64,000 nucleotides of DNA from Rosellinia necatrix (taxonomy: Eukaryota; Ascomycota; Sordariomycetes; Xylariales; Xylariaceae), in the NCBI GenBank assembly GCA_021209875.1, contig JAGYVD010000005.1, forward strand, positions 2,418,001-2,482,000, given 5' to 3'. The position numbers were made by a program, and so were the translations under genes. Numbering within the stretch: position 1 is the stretch's first letter; every line of letters begins with the position of its first letter. This document shows, piece after piece, positions 36,440 through 49,051 of the stretch. Below the pieces are notes generated by a model. It made no database searches. It was not told the origin of the DNA and was given only the letters and a program-made list of their open reading frames with translations.

Positions 36440-36889
36440 GTTTATAGTCTGGATCGTCTCTCATTTCGTCGCTTGGTTGTTTTACTTGCATCTGCGTTTG
36501 TGGCGTATACCCCCCTTTATTTCCGCTGTGTATTATGGAACCTAAGTTGGTTTGTATATAAGAATAACCACCGAACATGAGAATTTATTCCATGCTTCGT
36601 CTTTATCATATGATTAGGTTCGCGTTATGAGAAATACATGACCACGGATGCTTGTGCTATAAGTCAGGCATGTGTATGCATATTATTAATGCTGTGTCTG
36701 ATGGCTAGTAAATTCACAACGAGTCGTCCGTCGTTTGAGGTATCATTCTTTGGGGTATATTCCATAACGCCACACACAAACAAACCCCACTAGCCCATAG
36801 GCAGTTGTAGAGCAATTGTCAAAAACTTCATCAAATCATAAGTTAGCACACAGCTCCTCGATGGATCCGTCTCTCGCCGTAAAATGTCA
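36440..36889. other. Intergenic region between convergent genes
   Basis: AT-rich 3' flank of both genes; nothing else recognised. Confidence 0.6.
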
Positions 36890-38132
36890 TTATACGATGG
36901 GAGGGGCTGGCCGCCCTCTCGTCGGTGTGCGGCTGGACTGGTCCTGGTTTCTCGCTCGTCTTTGCTTACGGGCCGACCACTCCATTTTCCACACGTCGAT
37001 GCTATCACGGAGCTCCCGGTCAGCATCCCGGGGCACGTAGCTTAGACATTGCACCTCGATTGCCTTGAGTTGGATCCGCAGGTTTAACAGCTCCTTCTCA
37101 TGCTCCTTCCGCTCGTTCTCGCTTTATCAATGCAGTCAGCATGTGACATTAGAAGATCAAACTGAATTCATGAGGAGCAGGGGGTCACTTACGCATCTCC
37201 AAGTTCTTCCTCCAGATAGATGATGCGCTGCGCTGCGCGTTCCAGCCGTGTGATCAAAAGTGCGTGGATGTGCTGCTGGGACGTTAGTGGACGTTGCAGT
37301 AGGATCGAAAGAGGCAAAGTGGTGGGAAGGGGAAACTTGCTTCGGTTTCTTCTTGTCGATCTCGGAAGTTCGAGATGACACCCTCCAGGCTCTTTTGTAG
37401 ATTCTGCGCTTCCGCTGCCATCTCCGCGGCCTGCTCTATGGTGATATTAGAGATACGTGGTTCTGCCTTTGTGCCCTCTTTGTGATCACCCATAATTTCG
37501 GCTGGTGCGCATAATGGCGTTGGTGAAGTAGAGTTAGATACATTGGAGAGCGGCTGGTAATTGGGATGAGGCGGTTCCCAAGAGAGATTGCTCCCGTCTT
37601 GGCCATCAACCCCCAAGTTAAGGGGCGGGAGCTGAGGGGGTGGACTTTTCGCCTTGGACGAATGGTTCAACGCGTTCTCCAACTCATCGACCTTGGCGTG
37701 CAGCTCGTCGATACTCTCATCATTGAGACCAGGTCCTCGACTGAATCTCGTTGCTAGATCATGCAGGCGCTGCACCAACGCCTCTCTGCTATCTCGGTCG
37801 ACAACATCATTATCCCTGTGACCCAGATTTGCATGGCCCGGGTCCAGGTCCGGGCCCAGATCCGGGTCTATGTCTAGGTGATCCGAGTCCGATAGCGGAT
37901 ATAACGGCGAAGACGGCGCCAGAGGTTGGGGCGGGAAACGCAATGGTGAAAGTGGAGGCAGCCCAAAGGAGGAGGAAGGGGAGGAGGGGGAGGGACTGAT
38001 GGACGGAGAGGCTGCAAGGGACAACGGGGCGGAAGACTCATGGCCACCATCTCGGCGTGTTCGGTGTTGTTGCGGCATATGTAGCGCCGGGCGGCGCCCG
38101 TGCTCGTCATCAGAGTCTCCTGTGTCGGCCAT
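36890..38132 (-). CDS. Coiled-coil protein of unknown function
   Basis: Three minus-strand exons (37341-38132, 37193-37275, 36890-37121) encode 368 residues. The N-terminal third is Ser/Pro-rich and disordered; a short Asp/Pro/Gly segment (DIDPDLGPDLDPGH) follows; the C-terminal half is helical with heptads (VQRLHDLATRFSR, DELHAKVDELENAL, then ITIEQAAEMAAEAQNLQKSL, LITRLERAAQRIIYLEEEL) and ends in a basic tail. I recognise this as resembling conserved hypothetical proteins of Sordariomycetes but know no function. The first intron begins GCAAGT, a GC-AG intron, and both junctions preserve the coiled-coil frame. ATG 38132 is chosen over 38153 because the longer form adds only seven residues; either is possible. 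Confidence 0.75.
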
Positions 38133-39962
38133 CGGAAAGGATAAGAAACCCAAATCATGTAGTTAAGTAGGCAAGTAGGTACCTACGAGGAGAGAAGACG
38201 AAGTACTTGCGGATCTCCGGGATGGCACTGTGTGTTACGTGGGGGCCTCCTTTTATGCATTTGCCGACTACTTTTTGGTTTTGTTTTTAGCTCTTAACTA
38301 ATGCCAACGAAACTTGAAACTTTCCTCATTCGGAACCCAGCAGAGAAAGGATAGGAAGAAGGATTGAAAGCAGCTGCCCAGCTATTAGGTACCTAGTTTG
38401 GTAAGTTGCACCGACCACAACTGCATACCGTACTGTGTAGGTACTTATCTACCTATACACTAATATACCTACCACGAAGTACACTACCTGCCTATACAAA
38501 GTGCTAAAAATGGATACTATAAGTACGCCTCTACTGGCACTTTAGTTCCAGCCTGTCCTAAAATGGGGACCCCTCGGGTATAAGTAAGTCTACTTGTAAG
38601 TAGGTACGTTGGATGATTCTGCTCTAACAAGACAATCTGCCAAGGACGGCACACAAACTTGGTGCTGGTACCACCTACATATAGACGTATGATACATATT
38701 GGGTTATACCCTTGGCCAGCCGGTGTTCTTCAGTTGCCAAGGGGCGGTTGCTATGCGCACCAAGCAACGACGAGGGAACTTGCTTGTTAGTTATATACCG
38801 CATCTATCGACATGTGAGGTATTATTTGGATTACCAAGCGTGTTCAGCTATCGATGAATTACCGCAGTCCACCGGATACCGATGCTGTCGTCACCGTTTA
38901 CGCCACAGGGAGCAAGCGTGAAGGCCTTACTACCTACCTAGGTAGTTACCTAAGGTACCCACACCTCAGGTTAGATACCTACCTAGGTACCTACTAAGGT
39001 ACCTTTGTAGTTATCTTGCCCGCCGACGCCAGATGACCATCCTTCTATGCAACTCTTCCGCACAGTCCTAATAGCCGTGCTCTAACTGTACCAAGAACCG
39101 ACCGGGTACCGACCACCGACATGAGTCGCGACTGATCTCACAGGTCCCGAGGTCCCTTCTAGCAACTGTGGCTAGTACGCGAAGTTCCAAGTTCTTCCGG
39201 TGGTCCAGTGGCGTCGTGTGCCAGCTCGGTTTGGTCCTCGGCTATGATGGCACGCATTCGGCAAGTCGAGAACAACCCCGGGGAAGCTCTTGCTAGGACT
39301 GCTGGGCAAAACTGGGGGACGGTACAGTAGTGCACTGTACCCACGCTCAGACTATGCCGTAGTGGGGGACAGCGAACCCCTATGGGTCTACTGGTGTGAA
39401 CCACGAGCCAATCCCGGCCGAGCTCGACCACCTGGGTACCTGGGCACTATGTCACTTTTCCATCCGCCTCGAGTCGAGGTACCGAGTAGGTAACGTCGAT
39501 CCGACCGCCGACCTCTCTGATCCGTCACACGATCCCCCGAACACGATTCCTTTCACCTTCTCACTTCCGATGTTGACCACGCTCACTGCCCGTAGCCTTT
39601 TCTCAAAAGGCGAATTGAGCGCCCTATCCTAGTACTCTGTCCCTCCCTCGCCTGCCTGCTGCTCCGCCCGTGTCTTGTGCCCTAGACCTGCACCAGCTTT
39701 ATCCACACCGTGCTGCCGATAGCATAGCTCCAGCGTCATCGCCTTCATCGCGGGGTTCGGCGTCTGTGGTTGGCCAACATCACCACAACACCGTCGCGGC
39801 ATCACCACCCTCCTCCGCCTCCTCCGCCGCCTCCTCCGCCGCCTCCATCCTGGCCCCATGGCCTGTAGATCTATTTACGGGAACCGTTAATAGCCGCCAC
39901 AACTAGCGGCTGGGGAGAGTCGATTTACCCTCGTTGCTGGTCGTCGTGCTGCCCTGCCCGTC
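38133..39962. other. Intergenic region, 1.8 kb
   Basis: Divergent upstream region of the coiled-coil gene and the PDK-type kinase gene. Holds TACCTAGGTA tracts at 38165-38190, 38385-38475 and 38925-39005, part of a dispersed repeat (38524-38576, listed separately) and a CCTCCGCCG run at 39805-39845. No gene recognised. Confidence 0.55.
38524..38576 (+). repeat. Copy 1 of a dispersed 53-bp repeat
   Basis: This block aligns without gaps to 53968-54020 with 45 of 53 positions identical by hand count; the shared core includes AGCCTGTCCTAAAAT and GACCCCTCG. Weaker similarity continues about 20 bp upstream. Homology stops abruptly after CCCCTCG, suggesting the end of an old mobile element. Confidence 0.7.
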
Positions 39963-41504
39963 ATGTCGTGGAAGGCCTCCGAAAGGCTGATGGACACCAT
40001 CCGGCATTATGCCAACTTCCCCGCCACCGGAGTTAGTTTGAGGCAGATGGTGCAATTTGGCGAGAGACCGTCAGTCGGTATGGCCCATTTCCTCAGTCCA
40101 ATCACCACGTACTCTGCCGAGGCGCGGTCTAACCGTCTCCTTTCCGTCAACAGGGACCTTATTCCGCGCCTCCCAATTCCTCGCCGAAGAGCTACCCATT
40201 CGCCTTGCGCATCGCGTAGAAGAACTTACGAACCTGCCCGATGGGCTTAACGAGATGCCGTCCGTCAGAAAGGTGCAAGATTGGTATGCGCAATCGTTCG
40301 AGGTCCGCAGCTTACCCACCCGAGAGCCCTGTCTATGACTCATGCTGACTCGTGTCATGACAGGAAATCACCTGTTTACCGCGGCCCAACCTCGAACGAG
40401 ATGTGCGCGACCGGCTTCTGCACCCTGGGAGATTTAGCAATGGCAGAGGCGCCATGCTCTCTGAAGCGATACCGAATCCCAGCATTCGGGAAGGGCAATA
40501 CGCCTCCTCCCCCGTGAGCCAGACGGGGGCGAATAATAGCAAAAAGCATCAAGGGGCCAGGAGATACTTCGCCATGGTCGACGATAATGGCGACTGGCCG
40601 CCCGAACTGCAGGCCTACAACTCCAAATTCGCCCAGTGCTTGCATAAAATAAAGAGGAGGCACGACGGCGTAGTCACAACAATGGCGCAGGGCATTTTAG
40701 AATATAAGCGCAAGCGGCAGCGGATGCAAATTGACAATAACATCCAGTCATTCCTCGATCGTTTCTATATGTCGCGGATCGGAATTCGGATGCTTATAGG
40801 ACAGCATATTGCTCTGACAGACCAGAGCCATCACCGAGATCCTACATATGTTGGTATAATCTGCACGAAGACGAATGTCCGGGATCTTGCTCAGGAAGCC
40901 ATTGAAAACGCTCGGTTCGTTTGTGAGGACCATTACGGGCTCTTTGAGGCCCCCAAAATCCAGTTAGTCTGCAACCCGGACCTCAACTTCATGTATGTGC
41001 CGGGGCATTTATCGCACATGCTGTTCGAAACCCTAAAGAATTCTTTACGCGCAGTGGTCGAGGTGCATGGACAGGACAAACAAGAATTTCCCGTCACAAA
41101 AGTCATAGTCGCCGAAGGCCGGGAAGATATTACGATTAAAATCACTGATGAGGGTGGTGGTATCCCTCGAAGTGCTATACCGCTTGTATGGACATATATG
41201 TATACTACTGTGGACCGGACGCCAAACCTCGACCCGGACTTTGATAAGAGCGATTTTAAAGCCCCCATGGCAGGATTTGGGTATGGTTTACCAATCTCAA
41301 GGCTTTATGCTCGGTATTTTGGCGGCGATTTGAAGCTCATTAGTATGGAAGGGTGAGTTGCCTTCTGTTTAGCCCCAGTGCCCCCCCTTCCTCTATTTTC
41401 TAAGTAACGGTAACTAATACAGTCAACCCCGCCTCATTAGATATGGCACCGATGTTTACCTACACTTAAATCGCCTATCAAGCTCATCAGAGCCGTTGCA
41501 ATAG
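39963..41504 (+). CDS. Mitochondrial protein kinase of the PDK/BCKDK family
   Basis: Four exons, 39963-40077, 40154-40302, 40364-41352 and 41441-41504, encode 438 residues. It starts MSWKASERLMDTIRHYANF, has RASQFLAEELPIRLAHR typical of the N-terminal helical domain, and a GHKL ATPase fold with N box FETLKNSLRA, G1 box ITDEGGGIP and G2 region GFGYGLPISRLYARYFGGDL. PDK-family kinases phosphorylate E1-alpha of pyruvate (or branched-chain) dehydrogenase in the mitochondrial matrix and switch it off. An insert of about 50 residues after the DRLLHPGRF segment is Ser/Asn-rich. Intron 2 uses an unusual GTCCGC donor, but the joined sequence QSFEEITCLPRPN is conserved. Which of the two fungal paralogues this is cannot be settled. 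It converges on DPL1. Confidence 0.92.
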
Positions 41505-42669
41505 CAACTAGCAGTCATGAGGGATGGATCATCTCGAGGATTGGCGTTGCCCTTGAGGATGATGCATAAACGTCTCAAACCGTTGGAAGTATCGGAACGT
41601 AAGCAGGTCGGCGATGCTGAGTCCATGATATCCCAGTCGAGCGGTCAGTTTAGGTGGGATGATGCCGCGAGTGAGTTATAAATGCGGAAAAAATACGACT
41701 ATAAAAGCAGAAATCTCAAAACACGATTAGATTACTCCGCAGAACGGATGTTCAAATCGTAGAAAATATCCACCTGCGTACAAGGGCCAGGGAGGGGGCC
41801 GGGGAAGCTTCATTGGTAAATATGGAAGCAGAAGAGGGAGTGGACCTATGTGTATCAAAACCCTTTTGACGATATCATCAACCTCATTTGGTGTGACGAA
41901 TCCTCCGAGGAAGAACGCCAGCAGGGGTAGGTAGGCTATCCCACATCTCTATCCGTTCATCTTCCTTTTCATTTTGTTGGATCTGGCTATTGTGAAAAGG
42001 ATTCAGCATTTGTCCTGGCGCAAAATCGGGGGAATAATGTATCGGGTGTGGAGAAAAGGGAGGCGAATGGTCAGGTGCCTTGTTATCATCGTCATCATCG
42101 ATCATCGGCCACCAGGTATCTAGCATCTAGTTGGTAAATATACATATGGACGTCACACGATATTTTCACGTTGCCCCTGTGATACTGGATGTGAGGTTTA
42201 TATGGTGTGTGGTAAGAACTGAACTGGGTTGTGTTGATTAAATATTTTATCCTGAATAGTACTTAGGTACTAGCGCTTTAGTATCATTGTCTATAATACA
42301 ATATGAATGCGACGGGACCAATACAATGGAAGCGTTGTTAATATGTCCAACCCACCGGAGTCGGATAGAGCCCATGTATGTACCCTAGGTAAGTAGTGTA
42401 TATATACAATGCAGGTCGATGGCAAGCCTAGTTTGTCTTTGCCTCGGGCCTCTAGAAATGCATGGCGGACACGCATGCATTTGTGTGAATGCGAGGGGTA
42501 GCTAAAATGGCTGGATAGGATTGATACCAACGGCTCCCAAGAAAAGGAGGGGCACAAATAACCTCGACATCATTTTACACCACGTATGCTGCCCTAACAC
42601 CATGCTGCCCATTCTTGCAATTAATAGTCGCGTTAAGCCACGAGCCCAGCGTTCGTACTAGATGGTGAA
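41505..42669. other. Intergenic region between convergent genes
   Basis: No firm gene. A minus-strand open frame at 41884-42126 (80 codons, starting MLDTWWPMIDDDDD) is acidic and matches nothing I recognise; with no splice partner seen, it is not called. Confidence 0.5.
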
Positions 42670-44569
42670 TTACGCCTTGTACATGAGATCTATGAAGCCT
42701 GTCGCAAGGTCAACAACGACGGCCTTGTTCGGTAGGGATCCCGCAACACCGTATAGCGCCGCTGTGTCGCCGGTGGCTTTCCCCTTGGGGCCTTTGCCCT
42801 CGACAGCACGGGCGCGCTCCTTCTCGCGCTCGGCTTCAACTACAGCTTCGAGATCCGCGACGAGGCGCTCCCAAACCTTGGTGATGGGCATTGTGACGGC
42901 AACGTGCATAGCAGGAGGGTTTTGCAAGGCATTAAGGTGCCAACCTTTCGAGGACATGCCGTCTGCGATATCGTAGATGTTCAGGTTACGAGCCGTGAAG
43001 GCGACGACGGAAACGAGGGGCCGGCCGATGAGGTCTAGCTCTGCGGCCAGCGCAGGCGACTGCGCAACGTGTTCTGCAATCTTCTTCGCGCAGCCAACAA
43101 TCTTGACACATGCATCTACATATCCTGTCTCGCCGACCTTCATCATACTCGTCCAGCATCCCGCTATCAGGGCTCCAGGTCGCGAACCCGCGATACCCGG
43201 CGATGCGTACACTCCGCCGGACCAATCGGGAGATACAAAATATTGGTAGGTGCGTAATTCCTGCGTGCGATATAGCACGGTTGAATTGCCCTTAGGCGCA
43301 AACCCGTACTTGTGTGTGTCGCACGAAATAGATGTCACGCCCTTTAGACGGAAGTCGAATAGCTCGGTCTCGAACCCAGCCCTCTCTAGGAAGGGGACGA
43401 GAAACGAGCCAAGGCAGCAGTCCACGTGCAATGGTAATCGGCGTTTGAGCGCCAATTTGGACAGGGCTGATATGTCGTCCATGATGCCGTGGGGGAAGTT
43501 GGGCGCTGAGCCTACAAGTAGGATGGTGTTGGAATTGATAAGCCGCGATACCCGGCGAACATCAACTTGATACGTGGGCGCGGGACATGGCACTAGATGA
43601 ATCTTGATTTTGAAGTAATCACCTGCCTTGCGAAATGCAGTGTGCGCCGTCTCCGGTAAAATCCTACATAAATGATAAGTATGGTCTCATGCCATTTAGA
43701 GGATCACTGTAAATTGGGATTCAGCGTACATCTCTGGTTCTGTGACGCCTCGCTCAGCGTAGGCCTTCTGTCGTGCGCTGTAGCATGCCATGAGAATACT
43801 CTCGGTGCCGCCACTCGTGGACACGCCAGCGGCTGTGGGTGGCGCGTGGAACATGGAAAGAACCATAGCAACAACTTCGGCCTCCATCTTGCGCACGCCG
43901 GGAAAGACATCCGGATGGATTGGGTTGGCAACGGTGAATTTGCCGTACGCCTCTGTTTGTAGCTTGAGTAGATCGTCTTCGCCGTGGTATACAGCGCCGG
44001 ACACGAATCCATCTTCCCACCTTGTGTGGTCCATATTGGCAAGCGTCTCGAGCTCCTTTTGCAGCGCCTCATCTGTCCACCCCTCTTTCGGCAGCGTTAG
44101 GTACCGTGACCCGTCGGCGGGGATCATCTTGGCCTGGATCTTCGCCAGCGACTCGTTGATTTGCTTGCGCACCTGGGTCCGGATACCCGGGGCGCGGAGG
44201 AAGTAGCCATACAGGATGCGACGGGCGTCGGTGTATAGTTCGACGATGGTACCGATGAGGCCGCGGCCCTTCAGCTTCCAGAAGCTGCGGCGGATTATAC
44301 GGAGGACGAAGAAAAAAGAAGACGACATTGCGGAACCTATAATGTGGAAGGGGGGGGGGGGGGCTTTCGATTAGTGGCAGTTCCTTTCCTAGCGAATGCG
44401 ATCTTGATCCCGTTTCCGTCCTCGGGCCCGTGCCGCAGAGGCGATGATGCTGTACTCACAAGTCGAGATTGATGAACTGTAGCGACTGCACCGTGTTCAC
44501 TGGCCGCGCTCGCTTGACGCTGTTCAAGCTCTCGCGTAAGCTAATTGGCATTCGCGACGTGCCCGGCAT
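42670..44569 (-). CDS. DPL1: Sphingosine-1-phosphate lyase (PLP-dependent), reading frame broken by one nucleotide
   Basis: Minus-strand exons 44460-44569, 43730-44336 and 42670-43663. Exon 1 encodes MPGTSRMPISLRESLNSVKR... INLDL; exon 2 a hydrophobic ER anchor then GRGLIGTIVELYTDARR, ANPIHPDVFPGVRKMEAEVV and VSTSGGTES; exon 3 ILPETAHTAFRKAG, LPLHVDCCLGSFLVPF and the PLP lysine in SCDTHKYGFAPKG (about residue 357). The enzyme splits sphingosine-1-phosphate into hexadecenal and phosphoethanolamine at the ER. Exon 2 is one nucleotide too long: the start RNVVFFF and the rest of the anchor are in different frames, switching at a run of six A (44312-44317, plus strand). Removing one base gives an unbroken 569-residue protein. 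Intron 1 holds a G14-like run near 44348. An alternative is translation from the ATG at 44328, which would lose the conserved luminal N-terminus. Confidence 0.9.
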
Positions 44570-45836
44570 GGTGTTGGGTTAGGCTTGGCGGGTTGCGGGA
44601 TAGCTCATATGCCCATCTATATCTCTCGGTCGCGGCAAGGAGTTGAGACGGTAGACGGATTTGAATCATCTGTTGGTTGGATGCCGGCGGAACACTTCCT
44701 ATCTTTATAAGTAGTGGAGCTGGGCGATGGAGTAAGAGAGGTAGGCAGGATGGTACATACACGCATACACTACATACCTACCTACAGCACTTGCCTAGGT
44801 TGGCAGACGAAATAGGATGGGATGCCGTACCTTCGAACCAGTGATGGGGGAGGGTGGGGCCATGCTACATCACTAACTCTCGGCACACAAGCCGCAACCG
44901 CAACCGCAACCGCGACCGCAACCACATTATCATCATCACATGCAAGGTCGCATATTATATAACCAGCGTATATATCTGTCGTAGGCACTTACTTAGCCAG
45001 GTAGCTAGTGTCCGATTGATGACACTGACTTGCCTACCTAAGGTACCTAGGGAAACTACTGGGTAGGTGTACATGGACATAGCTGTGGACCGATCGTAAG
45101 TGAGGTAGGTAGTGTATGAATGTAGGCTACAAGGATCATCAACACGCGATGCATCCTTATCCCTGGTGGCGGAGTGCCAAGCATGCGAATGCGAGTTCGC
45201 TTCTTTCCTTATCTGATCCGAGGTACTCTAGGATGACAATCACCTTGAATCTGACTGGTCGAGATCACATCCATCTGCAAGTATGGTATGCTATGTATTC
45301 TGCGGCAAACGAATGCGAAACGGCTAACGTGTGTCGCATAAACGTGACTGGCTCCTCACGAGCGTGGGAACTTGTCCAACTTTTGGAATTTCAAGCTTAA
45401 GTTGGTCTTCATATGCCCTGATTATGCGTCTTCATCTTGGTCATGGTGATTTGACTATATGTAGAATGCATTTAACCCCGATCGGGAATAGAAAGTAACG
45501 GTCAGCCGGCTGACTAGACCACCAAAGATTAGATTGAACGGCTCTCTACAATCTCCCCACCCCGCCATGTGGCCATGGTGACCACGGTTGCTGTTGCTGG
45601 TAAACAAGGACGAAATGGTAACAGGTACGCAAAACACCGGTGTAAATGCCAGAATCCCTATCTATCTGGCCCGATCATGAAATCAGGGTGTGTGTGCCGT
45701 ATTAACGATATCCATAAAACGCCAACCTCCCGAACATGCCTGGCCTCTCCGCCCTTTTTGGTCGTTTCGTAATGGCACATAGATCATCAGTTATTAAGAA
45801 GCCACGCTTGCCAACTTAGCCTACAAGCGTTTGCGC
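44570..45836. other. Intergenic region
   Basis: Contains the DPL1 promoter, a (CCGCAA)n hexanucleotide tract at 44892-44922, and TAGGTA tracts near 44775 and 45035-45110. No gene recognised. Confidence 0.55.
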
Positions 45837-46890
45837 TTATCGATCAGCACCAAATGATGCCCGCCATTGCTGCGAATACCGCTCAGCTTCATTCGCGCAG
45901 CTCTTCGTGCCTGAGCCCGAACACTGAGCGAATACGATGGCAATATCGCCATCTTTGTACTGAGCGCCGTGATCGACCGTTGAATAGGCGTTTATGGCAC
46001 GTTGCGGGACGATGACCAATCTCGAAAGGATGGTGGGGTGCCACTGGACAATATGTTCCTTTGTGCGGTCAGCATACGCACACTACTCGCGCAACAGAGT
46101 AGGAGTTAGGGGAGGGAGGCGTACTAGGGCATGTGTCTCGGCCTTCTGGAAATTGTAACTCCGGTACATCGGGTCAAACCATGTGTCGAGGAAGAATTTG
46201 GCCCATTCGCCGTTTCTGAGCACCAGGCTACTTGTTGCAAGACCATCTTTATCTTGTGTAATGACGAAGTCAACATCGCGGGCTTTAAGGTGAGAAAAGG
46301 TCTTAATGATGCTTTCCGGTGGTACAATGGATTGATCCTTTAGCATCATTTCCTCAAGCCTCTGAGCACCCATCACATGATCTTCTATTCTGGAGTTGGG
46401 GTTCATGATAAGCGCATGTTGGTCGAGATACCAGACATATTTACAATTAGGGAATTTGGTGATGGCATGTCGCATGGCCACTATCTTTGACCAGGAGGCT
46501 GGTGCCCCTGACAGGTCATAATCGCCGGCTTTCGCAATGAAAGTACCATATCCTAGAAGCATGAGTCATTAGATCAACTAGGTAGCTGCGCGTGGTGATC
46601 TTACCATGCTTCTCAGCGTACTGTATCCTATTGTCTTTAATGTGTTGTGAGTATGCGGTATTATCGTACTTGTCATCAAAGACGGTGACAACAACCACGG
46701 GCGGCTTCCCAGCAATGACTCGGGGGCCTTGGTGTTGGGAGCCAGAAAATAGCCATAACAAGCCGATTATGGCCAGCGCAAAGAGGAGTATTGTTTTCAG
46801 ATGACTTCTTCGTACCACTGGCCAACGCGATCTTCGGGGCCGGAAAGGCGCGGGATGAGAATCCTTTCGCGGCGGATAGGCGAAGTGCAT
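45837..46890 (-). CDS. Golgi alpha-1,6-mannosyltransferase-like protein, GT34 (GMA12/MNN10 family)
   Basis: Three minus-strand exons, 46605-46890, 46125-46552 and 45837-46058, encode 311 residues. It is a type II membrane protein: a short cytosolic tail rich in Pro/Arg (MHFAYPPRKDSHPAPFRPRR), one signal-anchor helix (LKTILLFALAIIGLLWLF), then the luminal GT34 domain with VVVVTVFDD, GAPASWSKIVAMRHAI, YVWYLDQHALIMNP, and VQWHPTILSRLVIVPQR near the end. GT34 enzymes of this kind (Mnn10/Mnn11 in yeast) extend the mannan backbone in the cis-Golgi. The expected DXD/DQD metal site reads D-Q-H here; see findings. The ATG at 46890 is preferred to 46914 because MHFAYPPRK is the conserved beginning. Assignment to Mnn10 versus Mnn11 is not resolved. 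Confidence 0.88.
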
Positions 46891-49051
46891 TGTGCCCCTG
46901 GACCCGTCGCCCATACGAAGGGAGAGAGCAACTCTGACCGAATGGGGCGGCCGATAGAGGCAAAGGTCGCTCTAGGATTCGATTCGCGCGGTATCCCTAG
47001 TAGCAGTGGCGCCTGGCTTTACTCCGACGGGCTCCCGCGCAAGCACGGAGGCCAAGGGAAAGGCCTTTGTGAGTCAACCTGGTCGGCCAATTTAATATTT
47101 GTCGAAAACCGGCTAGGTTGTGATCGAGGAAGGTGAGTTGGTGATGTGTCGGTTTCGGGACGGCAGGCAGGAGGATTGCGATTCGCGCTCAAATGCTGAT
47201 GCAGATATATCGGTATCGAGATCGTATTTAGGACCGTGGCCGTAATCATATAAACAACAGGCCAGTTGCAGGCATGCTCGATGGCGGGTATACTCGATGG
47301 TGCTCGAGATGATCAAGGGGAATTAATTGTTGAACTCAGTAAATCTCCGGATACAAAGAAAATGCCAATTTGACAGGATGGCGGAAACAACTTGTTCACG
47401 CCAAGTTGTACTGCCTATCGCTTTAGGAGTCTAGATCCATGAGGGATGGGACCGGCTTGGCTCCATCAGGCATTGATAAACCTCCCCGTCCACAGTTCGG
47501 ACAGGCGTCCGGACAGGGGCTTCTCGAAGAATTGAGAGCGTGTCTGCCAAGGCTGGACTAGCGTTATGGATACCTTTGCCCTGTGCCGTAATTACCTGCT
47601 GACATCATACATCTTGCATACTACCTAGATAGGTATGCACCTCTGTAAGAGGTAGTCAACCCCCTAAACATACAAATACAAAGAACACACAAAGAATAAA
47701 CCCATTAACCGTAACTGTCAAGCCGTGGTACTGAACAACCTTGGTAGGCATTTAAGTTGTATGTAGGGACCCAGCCACAATAAATACCTACATACCTACT
47801 GTCAACTACCTACCTACCTACAGGTACCAGCGAACCTTAGCAGAGGTAGCTACCTACCTAGGTACCTAGGTAACCTACCCATCACTCATAGGCCATATAT
47901 AATGGTTCATCTAGCTCCAGAATCACTATCCTAACCTAGCTAGCAGCCTAATCGGTAATTCAGCGCCTAAGTACCCAGGCAAGGTCCGGTCCCAACTACG
48001 TTACCAAAGCCTATCTAAGAGATTTCCAGAGCATTATGAGCCCGAAGGTCTGATTCGTGACGATGACTAGCTCCCCGCACGCAACCATGGCTTATTTGTA
48101 TCCGGGCCCATCTAGTACAACCGTTTTGATTATGTATGTATCTTTTAGCGACACCCTAGCCGGAATACCGATGCACGGAGCGAAGCAGTTGGAGGGGGCG
48201 GACGTTCCCGTCGGCAACAGCCGGCACAATTGACTCTGTTGCGCAGGGGGTCAGCCAATGTGAATTGATTATATCTTAGTAAAAGGTTGAGCCGCTACTC
48301 AGTTGGTTGGAGCACTCCTCCCAGAGCGCTGCGTAGGTTGGTACATTTTGATGTATAGGGGCTTATTGATGCCATGTTATGCAGTGAATTATACATAGCA
48401 TTTCGACCCTCTAGCCCATTACAAAATCTCGAGGTTAGACGTGGCTTAGGCAGATAGAGAGACCTGGCTTTGGTACTACACAATGCCGAAGATAGCGATC
48501 AGACTTTGGATTCAGCACGCTCGTTGCTGCTTGTAGGATGAGTCCGAAATTATTTGCTATTGGCATTATTATACTTTTTTTAATTTGAAAAGAATTTACC
48601 AAATACTAGGCATTCTAGAACCAACAAATACCATTTCACATCAGCTAGCTGAACAATAGTTCAGCAATGGCTGCTCTGCCGACGTTCCATTACGTCAACA
48701 TATGAAAATTCAAAACCATCTTGGTAGAATATATCAAGCTCTCCCAAAGCATACCCCCATTTGAATGGACACCTAAACGGCGAGGGCTTGTTGATCCGTT
48801 CGTACAGTCCCAGAAGGCTGACGTGGATACTTGGTATATGCTTGATGCCCGAATTGACTATTTTCAAGTATAGGCAAGACGCCAGTACTCTGCGGTCGGG
48901 TTCAGGGTATCAATATATGCACACAGACTAGTTGACAAGGCATGGTAGAGCAGCTTCTAGGCAACTTAAGAGTGTGCAAACGAACATGGAGCGTCATTGC
49001 AGGATTGTTTCATCGAAGTGGTATAGGCAGGTGCCTAGTCATAAATGCCCT
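46891..49051. other. Intergenic region, 2.2 kb
   Basis: No gene recognised. TACCTAGGTA tracts cluster at 47770-47880. A box-A-like stretch near 48290-48315 was examined as a tRNA and rejected. Confidence 0.5.

Noticed and set aside
48287..48345. A-box-like TACTCAGTTGGTTGGAGCA suggesting a tRNA
   Set aside because: No matching acceptor stem, anticodon arm or B box at the right distance.
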